Of a stretch of 64,000 nt of DNA, positions 58,667 to 64,000 are shown piece by piece (within the stretch, counting starts at the first letter, position 1; every line of letters starts with the position of its first letter). Under the pieces are notes generated by a model, which saw only the letters and a program-made list of their open reading frames with translations, was not told the origin of the DNA and did no database searches. The position numbers were made by a program, and so were the translations under genes. Location: contig NZ_JAHCDA010000001.1 of the NCBI RefSeq assembly GCF_018413645.1, forward strand, positions 558,001 to 622,000. Direction: 5' to 3'. Origin of the DNA: Roseococcus pinisoli (GTDB lineage Bacteria; Pseudomonadota; Alphaproteobacteria; Acetobacterales; Acetobacteraceae).

Positions 58667-59320
58667 ATGACCGCTCTCACCTCCCCCGATGCGATCCTCC
58701 CCGCCTTCTGGCGCGTCCTGGCCGAACGCGGCTGGCACGGCGTGACGATGCGCGCCATCGCCGCCGAAGCGGGCCTGCCGCTCGCCGAGCTGCGCCGGTC
58801 CTTCGAGGGTCCCTGGGCCCTGCTGGAGGCCCATGGCCGCACGGTGGACGCCACCGTGCTCGAAGGCACCGTCGACGACCCCGCGGCTTCCGCCCGGGAT
58901 CGCCTCTTCGACGTGGTGATGCGCCGGCTGGACGCCCTGCAGCCGGATCGCGCGGGCGTGATCCGGCTGATGCGCGATCTGCCGACCGCGCCGCTGCTCG
59001 CGATCTGGCTCTCCACCCGGATGCTCCCTTCGATGGCCTGGATGCTGGAGGCCGCGGGGCTCGACGCCACCGGCCCGTCCGGCCTGCTGCGGGCCAAGGG
59101 GCTCGGCGCCATCTGGCTCGCCGCGCTCCGGGCCTGGGAGAAGGACGAGAGCGCGGACCTCTCCTCGACCATGGCCGCGCTGGACCGCGCGCTGGACCGG
59201 GCCGACCGGATCGCGCGGACCTTCGGTTTCGCGGAAACATCGCGTGCCTCCGCGATCGAGTCCGAGCTAGGCTCCAACGCGCCGACGGGCGGTGCCGATC
59301 CGCAGCCCCAGGCCCTTTGA
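58667..59320 (+). CDS. TetR family-like regulator
   Basis: A 217-residue protein with an N-terminal TetR-type helix-turn-helix (AILPAFWRVLAERGWHGVTM, IAAEAGLPLAELRRSFEG). The C-terminal half (MRRLDALQPDRAGVIRLMRD) resembles the COQ9-related TetR group in Alphaproteobacteria. Ligand unknown. It is divergent from the broken phosphotransferase gene and 122 bases before the phasin gene. Confidence 0.8.
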   Translation: MTALTSPDAILPAFWRVLAERGWHGVTMRAIAAEAGLPLAELRRSFEGPWALLEAHGRTVDATVLEGTVDDPAASARDRLFDVVMRRLDALQPDRAGVIRLMRDLPTAPLLAIWLSTRMLPSMAWMLEAAGLDATGPSGLLRAKGLGAIWLAALRAWEKDESADLSSTMAALDRALDRADRIARTFGFAETSRASAIESELGSNAPTGGADPQPQAL

Positions 59321-59442
59321 GACGTTGAGCCCAGTGGACCGGCTACTTCCCCAAGCCTGCCGGGTGTAGGGTTCGGCCGATCAGGACTGCAATCCAATCG
59401 GCCTGGACCGCCCCGGTCCGGGCGATCTGTCGGGAGGCCACC

Positions 59443-59865
59443 ATGTCGAGCAACTTCAATCCGGACGAGCTGATGAAGATCTTCGGTTCGCTGAAGATGC
59501 CCAACATGCCGGACTTCCAGGCCCTGGCCGAATCGCAGAAGCGCAACCTCGAGGCCCTGACCTCGGCGAACCGGCTCGCCATGGAAGGCGCGCAGGCGGT
59601 GGCGCGGCGCAACATGGAGATCATGCAGCAGGTCATGGGCGAGATGAGCCAGGCCGTGCAGAGCCTCTCCGCGACGGATGATTCGCCCCAGCACAAGGCC
59701 TCGCTCCAGGCCGAGATGATGAAGAAGGCCTATGAGCGCGCGGTGGCCAATATGCAGGAGGTCGCCGAGCTCATCCAGAAGTCGAACGGCGAGGCCGTCG
59801 GCGTCCTCAACCGCCGCTTCAGCGAGGCGCTCGAGGAAGTGAAGAGCCTCGTCCACAAGGGCTGA
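59443..59865 (+). CDS. Phasin family protein
   Basis: A 140-residue mostly helical protein. MKIFGSLKMPNMPDFQALAE and RNLEALTSANRLAMEGAQAV match the phasin_2 family, which coats polyhydroxyalkanoate granules and controls their size. A coiled-coil C-terminal half (MQEVAELIQKSNGEAVGVLN) is usual. GGGAGG precedes the ATG. No PHA synthase is in the window. Confidence 0.9.
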   Translation: MSSNFNPDELMKIFGSLKMPNMPDFQALAESQKRNLEALTSANRLAMEGAQAVARRNMEIMQQVMGEMSQAVQSLSATDDSPQHKASLQAEMMKKAYERAVANMQEVAELIQKSNGEAVGVLNRRFSEALEEVKSLVHKG

Positions 59866-59873
59866 CGAGGCCC

Positions 59874-59894
59874 GGGAGGGGCGGCGCCCCTCCC
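59874..59894. terminator. GC-rich hairpin between convergent phasin and solute-binding protein genes
   Basis: GGGAGGGGC-GGC-GCCCCTCCC, a 9-bp stem in the 33-base gap between the two stops. It has no U-run on either strand. Confidence 0.45.
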
Positions 59895-59898
59895 CCGG

Positions 59899-61464
59899 CT
59901 AAATCCGCCGCAGGTTCCACAGCATCGGGTTGGACGCCTGCAGCACGCCCGTCAGATCCGCGCGGAAGGCCGTGCGGAGCCGGAACAGCCCGGTCGGCGC
60001 GATGGGCACCGCGTCCCACAGCAGCTCCTGCAGCCGCTTCATCGCCGCCTCCTGCGTGGGCACGTCCGGCGCCTGCAGCCAGGCCGCGACCTCCCCCTCC
60101 ACCGCCGCATCCTCCGGCCAGCCGGGCCAGGCCTGGGCGCCGTTCATGCGGATGGTCCAGCTCACGGCCGGGTTGGCGATGGTCGCGGCCGGGCCGTTGG
60201 TGTTGTGCAGATTCCAGCCGCCCTGCGCCGGCGGCGCGCGATTGGCGCGACGGGCGATGATGGTGGCCCAGTCGCTCTCCACCGCCTGGATGTTCACGCC
60301 GAGGCGCCGCATCAGGTCCACCGTCAGCCGGCCCTGCTGCGTCACGGCGGGGAAGTCGCTCGGGTTGATGTGGATGATGGGCTCGCCCCGGTAGCCGGCC
60401 TCGCGCAACGCGGCGCGCGCACGCTCCATGGCCGCCTCGCCGCGCAGCGCGGGCGTGGATTCGACGACATTGGGCAGGCCGCAGGGGAACATGGCGTGGC
60501 ATTCCTGCCAGTCCTGCGGCAGGGCCACGGCCTGCATGAAGTCCGGCTGCGAGATCACGTCGCGGATGGCACGTCGGACGCGCACGTCGCTGAAGGGTGG
60601 ATGCAGGCAATTGAAGCGTAGGAAGCCCAGGAAGCCGTTGGGATCGTAGATCTGCGTCCTGGTGTTGCGGTCGCGCTCCAGTACGGGGACGAGGTCGGGC
60701 AGCGGATATTCGATCCAGTCGACCTCGCCGGTGCGCAGCGCGGCGGCGGCGGTGCCGCCATCGGGGATCCAGACCAGCTCCAGCCGGTCGAAATGGACGC
60801 GCTTGCCGCCGGCCGCGGCCTCGGCCGGCTCGTCGCGGGGGATATAGGCGTCGTTGCGGAGATAGGCGGCCCGGGCGCCGGCGACGAATTCGTCGGGCAG
60901 GAACTTCCAGGGTCCGCTGCCCACCGCCTCGGTGATCGGACGGTCGGCCGGCTGGCTGGCCAGGCGTTCCGGCATCATGAAGCAGGGCGAGGAGCCCGGC
61001 TTGGCCAGGGCATCGAGCAGCGCCGGGAAGGGCCGGTGCAGGCGGAAGACGATGGTGCGGTCGTCGGCCGCCGAAAGCTCGGCCGTGGCCAGCATCAGCG
61101 CCTGGCCGAAGCCGTCGCGCACCGCCCAGCGGCGGATGCTGGCCACGCAGTCCCGCGCGCGTACCGGCTCGCCGTCATGGAAGCGCAGGCCCTCGCGCAG
61201 CGAGATGCGCCAGGTGAGGGCGTCCGCCGAGACCTCGTGCCCCGCCGCCATCTGCGGGTGCGGGCGCAGCGCGCGATCGGCGCCGTAGAGCGTGTCGAAG
61301 ACGCAATAGGCGTGGGTCGTGACGATCGTCGTCGGGTTGAAGATCGGGTCGAGCACGGCGAGCCCGGCCTGCGGCATGAAGCGCAGCGTGCGGGCGCGGG
61401 CATTCTGCGCGAAAGCCGGGGCGGCGAGCAGCGCCGGCGCCATCAGCAGGGAACGACGGTCCAT
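59899..61464 (-). CDS. ABC transporter substrate-binding protein, family 5 (peptide/opine type), TPP-riboswitch controlled
   Basis: A 521-residue periplasmic binding protein of the SBP_bac_5 (DppA/OppA) family. A signal peptide (DRRSLLMAPALLAAPAFAQ) precedes the domain; LRPHPQMAAGHEVSADALTW and GLRFHDGEPVRARDCVASIRRW are the classic family block. The gene stands alone behind a TPP riboswitch, without permease or ATPase genes in the window, so a role in uptake of thiamine or a thiamine precursor is implied. Known thiamine binders (ThiB, ThiY) belong to other families. GGAGG lies close before ATG 61464. Confidence 0.9.
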   Translation of the reverse strand: MDRRSLLMAPALLAAPAFAQNARARTLRFMPQAGLAVLDPIFNPTTIVTTHAYCVFDTLYGADRALRPHPQMAAGHEVSADALTWRISLREGLRFHDGEPVRARDCVASIRRWAVRDGFGQALMLATAELSAADDRTIVFRLHRPFPALLDALAKPGSSPCFMMPERLASQPADRPITEAVGSGPWKFLPDEFVAGARAAYLRNDAYIPRDEPAEAAAGGKRVHFDRLELVWIPDGGTAAAALRTGEVDWIEYPLPDLVPVLERDRNTRTQIYDPNGFLGFLRFNCLHPPFSDVRVRRAIRDVISQPDFMQAVALPQDWQECHAMFPCGLPNVVESTPALRGEAAMERARAALREAGYRGEPIIHINPSDFPAVTQQGRLTVDLMRRLGVNIQAVESDWATIIARRANRAPPAQGGWNLHNTNGPAATIANPAVSWTIRMNGAQAWPGWPEDAAVEGEVAAWLQAPDVPTQEAAMKRLQELLWDAVPIAPTGLFRLRTAFRADLTGVLQASNPMLWNLRRI

Positions 61465-61519
61465 CCATTTCCTCCATGCGGCACGGCGGCGCAGGAAGGG
61501 GAAAGGCATCATCGATGCG

Positions 61520-61612
61520 CACCGCTCCCTTCGCCGGTACGAACCGGATCAGGTTCCAGGGCTCGCGGGATACGTCCCGCCTCTCAGCCGCCGCGCCTGC
61601 CCCGCAACCTCC
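61520..61612 (-). promoter_or_regulatory. TPP riboswitch (THI element)
   Basis: Read on the minus strand, the conserved parts appear in order: GCGGGGC near 61606, GGCTGAGAGG (61580-61589), the CGGGA/TCCCG helix, GAACCTGATCCGGTTCG (61538-61554), TACCGGCGAAGGGAG (61525-61539). These match the thiamine-pyrophosphate aptamer. It ends about 56 bases before the solute-binding protein ATG. No intrinsic terminator is seen, so control of ribosome access is the likelier mode. Confidence 0.95.
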
Positions 61613-61796
61613 CCGGCCGGACGGCAGGGGAATGGCGGAGCGGGCGATGTCGGCTCACCCAGGTGACGCCGACGACATGCGCCGGGCGGTGCCTGCTGTC
61701 CAGATGGCCGGGCCGTGCCGATTCGGGCGGCTCCCATCCCGCCGGCATCGAGGGGCTTGAGGAGCGGACCGGCGGGCGCTAAGCCTAGGTCAGCGC
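61613..61796 (+). other. Gene-free stretch between the TPP riboswitch and tRNA-Gly
   Basis: No gene or clear motif was found here. It must contain the minus-strand promoter of the riboswitch transcript and the plus-strand promoter of the tRNA. Confidence 0.5.
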
Positions 61797-61871
61797 GCGG
61801 GCGTAGTTCAGAGGTAGAACGTCAGCTTCCCAAGCTGAATGTCGGGGGTTCGATTCCCCCCGCCCGCTCCA
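61797..61871 (+). tRNA. tRNA-Gly (anticodon CCC), CCA encoded
   Basis: Acceptor stem GCGGGCG (61797-61803) pairs with CGCCCGC (61861-61867); the discriminator is T and CCA follows at 61869-61871. D-loop region TAGTTCAGAGGTAGAAC, anticodon arm TCAGC-TTCCCAA-GCTGA with anticodon CCC, and T-arm GGGGGTTCGATTCCCCC are all intact. It reads GGG glycine codons. Confidence 0.97.
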
Positions 61872-61905
61872 CCCGCCATGCTTCCTTCCCCGAGACAGGC
61901 GAGCC

Positions 61906-62694
61906 GTGAGCGTCTTCCCCCATCGTCTCCTGATCCAGGCCGTCGGCCCGCTGCACGAGGCCGTGGCGCCCGAGCGCAATGCCGGGACCGACCGGCTGCT
62001 GGCCCTGGTGCTTACCTTCGTCGCGGGCGCGGTGAATGCGGGCGCGCTGGTCGCGGTCGGGCAGTACACCTCGCACATGTCGGGCATCGTCTCGGCCGTC
62101 GCGGACAACCTCGCGCTGGGGGCCTGGATGCTGGTGGCGGGCGGGATCGGCGCGCTGCTCGCCTTCACGCTGGGCGCCGCCGCCTCGGCCTGGCTCATCA
62201 ACTGGGGAAGGCGGCACCGGGTCGGCGAGCAATATGCGCTGCCGCTCCTGCTCGAGGCCGCGCTGCTGGCCGGATTCGGCCTCGCCGGCCTGGCGCTGCC
62301 CGCTGGCGGCGCCTTCGCCGCCCTCGCCGTCCCGCTGCTCTGCTTCATCATGGGGCTGCAGAACGCGACCATCACGAAGGTCTCGGGCGCGCGGATGCGG
62401 ACCACCCATGTGACGGGCATCGTGACCGATATCGGCATCGAGCTCGGCAAGCTCGCCTACTGGAACCGCGACCCGCTCTGGCCCGGCCCCGCCGTGCGGG
62501 CGGACCGCCCCAAGCTCCGGCTGCTGACTGCGCTGCTGGCCATGTTCTTCCTGGGCGGGGTGGTCGGCGCCTTAGGCTTCGCGCTGGCCGGCTATGCGAC
62601 GACCCTGCCGCTGGCGCTGCTCCTCGCCCTCTTCGGCGGCGCGCCCGCCGTCGCCCGGGCCCTGGCCCGGACGGGCGTTAGTCGCCGGGCCTAG
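61906..62694 (+). CDS. DUF1275 (YoaK) family membrane protein
   Basis: A 262-residue protein with about six helices. LALVLTFVAGAVNAGALVAVGQYTSHMSG and MGLQNATITKVSG, TTHVTGIVTDIGIELGK are the DUF1275 hallmark blocks (positions 62005-62090 and 62349-62455). Function unknown; possibly a transporter. GTG start 35 bases after the tRNA. Its end overlaps that of the convergent Rieske gene by four bases. Confidence 0.88.
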   Translation: MSVFPHRLLIQAVGPLHEAVAPERNAGTDRLLALVLTFVAGAVNAGALVAVGQYTSHMSGIVSAVADNLALGAWMLVAGGIGALLAFTLGAAASAWLINWGRRHRVGEQYALPLLLEAALLAGFGLAGLALPAGGAFAALAVPLLCFIMGLQNATITKVSGARMRTTHVTGIVTDIGIELGKLAYWNRDPLWPGPAVRADRPKLRLLTALLAMFFLGGVVGALGFALAGYATTLPLALLLALFGGAPAVARALARTGVSRRA

Positions 62695-63038
62695 CGGCCG
62701 GCCTCCACCGGCACGCGGACCTCGCCTTCCTCGATCCGCACGGCCACCGCCTCCAGCACGTCGCCGATGCAGGGGCCGGAGATGCACTCGCCATCCTCGA
62801 TCCGGAAACGCGCGCCATGGGCCGCGCAGACGATTCGCTCGCCCTTGCGGTCCAGGAAGCGATGCGGGACCAGCTCCAGCGGCACGCCGACATGCGGGCA
62901 GGAATTCACATAGACCAGCACCTGCTCGCCCCGCCGGATGGCGAAGAGGCCGGTGAAGCCGCCGGGCGGGGCATCGAAGCCGCGCGATTCGCCATCGGGG
63001 AGGTCCTCGAGGCGGCAGAGGGTGCGCCACTCGCTCAT
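62691..63038 (-). CDS. Rieske [2Fe-2S] ferredoxin
   Basis: A 115-residue soluble Rieske protein. Cluster ligands: C47 and H49 in CPHVG, C71 and H74 in CAAHGA. The spacing and small size match NirD/ferredoxin-type Rieske proteins that pass electrons to oxygenases. It lacks a membrane anchor. No oxygenase is adjacent. Confidence 0.9.
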   Translation of the reverse strand: MSEWRTLCRLEDLPDGESRGFDAPPGGFTGLFAIRRGEQVLVYVNSCPHVGVPLELVPHRFLDRKGERIVCAAHGARFRIEDGECISGPCIGDVLEAVAVRIEEGEVRVPVEAGR

Positions 63039-63132
63039 GCGCGGGGCTTCCCAGGGATCATGACGGCGGCGTGCCGCGCGGGGATCATCGCCGGCGCGCC
63101 CACCAGCCTATGGTCGCGGAGGCTGGCGGCCT

Positions 63133-63561
63133 TCACCCCTTCGCCATCTCCAGGATCACGGCGGAATGCTCCGGCGTGATGGGCATGACGGAAAGGCGCG
63201 ACTGCCGGACGAGGGAAATGCCCTCGAGCCTCGGCTCGGCCTTGATGGCGGCCAGCGTCACCGGATGCTTCACGGGTTCGATGGCCTTCATGTCCACGCA
63301 GACCCAGCGGCCGGTCTCGTCGCTCGGATCGGGATAGGCCTCGCGGACGACCTCCACGATGCCCACGATCTCCTTGCCGATGTTGGAATGATAGAAATAG
63401 GCGCGGTCGCCCTTCTTCATCGCCTTGAGGAAAGCGGCGGCCTGGTGGTTGCGCACCCCGGTCCAGGGCTCGATGCCGTTGGCGACCTGCTGGTCCCAGC
63501 TGAAGGCATCGGGCTCGGACTTCACGAGATGGACGGGAATTTTCGGCGATCGGGCGGGCAT
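63133..63561 (-). CDS. EVE domain protein
   Basis: A 142-residue EVE (PUA-like, DUF55) protein. HLVKSEPDAFSWDQ, WTGVRNHQAAAFLKAMKKGD and FYHSNIGKEIVGIVEV are diagnostic. EVE domains resemble YTH readers and may bind modified bases in DNA or RNA. ATG 63561 was chosen, behind AGGAAACG. Confidence 0.93.
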   Translation of the reverse strand: MPARSPKIPVHLVKSEPDAFSWDQQVANGIEPWTGVRNHQAAAFLKAMKKGDRAYFYHSNIGKEIVGIVEVVREAYPDPSDETGRWVCVDMKAIEPVKHPVTLAAIKAEPRLEGISLVRQSRLSVMPITPEHSAVILEMAKG

Positions 63562-63748
63562 GCGGGCGTTTCCTGGGAGGCGCTGCAGCCTAGAGCGCAC
63601 GGCGCCGGGACGAAACACCCGGGCGCCATCCGCCAGGACATGATCCAGATCAAGGGAAGCCAAGGCGAGGGCCGATAGTCGGAGCCAAGGCCGTTCGGCA
63701 AAGGCATCATACCGCCCCCCTGGCTTTGAACGAAGGACGCTAAGGCTT

Positions 63749-64000
63749 ATGTTGCGCGGCGTGGACGCCACCTCTCCTTCGGCCAACCTGCCTCGTCCCG
63801 GCGGGTCGCTGCATCGTTTCGCCAATCCGGGCCGCTTCCTGCGGCTGACGGACAGCTGGCTGCCCGTGCTCGCCGCCGCGGCGGCGCTGGTGCTCGGCTG
63901 GGGCGTGGTCTGGGGCCTGTTCTTCGCGCCGCCCGACTGGCAGCAGGGCGAGACCGTCCGGATCATGTTCGTCCATGTCCCGATGGCCTGGCTGGCCATG
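63749..64000 (+). CDS. ccmC: Heme exporter protein CcmC, N-terminal part
   Basis: The first 84 codons of a gene leaving the window. After a 25-residue N-terminal stretch it reads [13 protein letters not shown], a membrane helix ([20 protein letters not shown]), [19 protein letters not shown] and MAWLAM, matching CcmC, the membrane protein that presents heme to CcmE in cytochrome c maturation. The WWD domain lies beyond the edge. Further ccm genes probably follow. Confidence 0.9.
   Translation, partial: MLRGVDATSPSANLPRPGGSLHRFANPGRFLRLTDSWLPVLAAAAALVLGWGVVWGLFFAPPDWQQGETVRIMFVHVPMAWLAM

Overview
The window is a GC-rich (by eye roughly 70 %), gene-dense chromosomal stretch of an alphaproteobacterium. 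The markers are GcrA with GANTC sites in its leader, the Usg protein, an FdxA/CarD/SufE/S4/SUV3-type helicase run, a PmtA-type phospholipid methyltransferase, and a ctaC-D-B-small-G-E-SURF1 cytochrome aa3 operon with a COX15-type heme A synthase. Gene content and order resemble Acetobacteraceae (Roseomonas-like), but that placement is an inference. No prophage, transposase, CRISPR array or island-like composition was seen; this is mostly core chromosome.

Layout: 1-7.2 kb, minus strand: tldD, a cytosolic histidine kinase with ten tandem PAS domains, and heme A synthase. The kinase start overlaps the ctaA stop. 7.3-9 kb: a GT2 glycosyltransferase, a TVP38-like membrane protein and usg. 9.1-11.8 kb: groES-groEL behind two CIRCE operators, then cspA; both genes end in strong terminators. 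11.8-15.4 kb: an RraA-like protein, a diacylglycerol-kinase-like protein, and divergently a metallophosphoesterase plus GT4 glycosyltransferase that look like the PlcP-Agt lipid-remodelling pair. 15.4-16.6 kb: metA (residue pattern of the acetyl-CoA type) behind a structured leader resembling the SAM-I/IV riboswitch fold. 16.6-21.4 kb: ClC channel; TetR with tandem operators facing an SDR-MATE operon. 21.4-28.1 kb, minus strand: tag, NAD-binding protein, sufE, carD (with a histone H1-like tail), fdxA, S4 protein and an SUV3-like helicase with a Gly/Arg tail. 28-37.5 kb: MFS transporter, unknown protein, dnaB-alr-mlaE-mlaF, a double YciI protein, DUF2252, EamA, DUF805. 37.5-44.2 kb: flavin reductase, GFA protein, aldose dehydrogenase, TonB-like protein, gcrA, EamA, pmtA, and a zinc-sensor-type ArsR repressor with its operator. 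44.4-52.5 kb: cytochrome oxidase operon, SURF1, M32 carboxypeptidase, lipoprotein. 52.6-57.6 kb: gnd-gntK, a second RraA-like gene, a tandem lipoprotein pair, two thioesterases, asparaginase. 57.7-64 kb: an aminoglycoside-phosphotransferase gene broken by one amber codon, TetR, phasin, a family-5 solute-binding protein behind a TPP riboswitch, tRNA-Gly(CCC), DUF1275, Rieske ferredoxin, EVE protein and the start of ccmC.

How genes fit together: ctaA, the cta operon and SURF1 build a heme aa3 oxidase. PmtA (phosphatidylcholine synthesis), PlcP-like, Agt-like and DAG-kinase-like proteins could form a phospholipid/glycolipid exchange cycle. gnd and gntK feed gluconate into the pentose phosphate route. 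Many neighbouring genes share ATGA/GTGA/TTGA overlaps, so translational coupling is common.

The points most worth following up are the TPP riboswitch in front of a peptide-type solute-binding protein, the SAM-I/IV-like metA leader, the ten-PAS kinase coupled to ctaA, the SmtB-type metal site with matching operator, the PlcP-Agt module, the double CIRCE, and the amber-interrupted phosphotransferase. Start codons were chosen by reading; GTG and TTG starts are frequent and several are uncertain, as noted.
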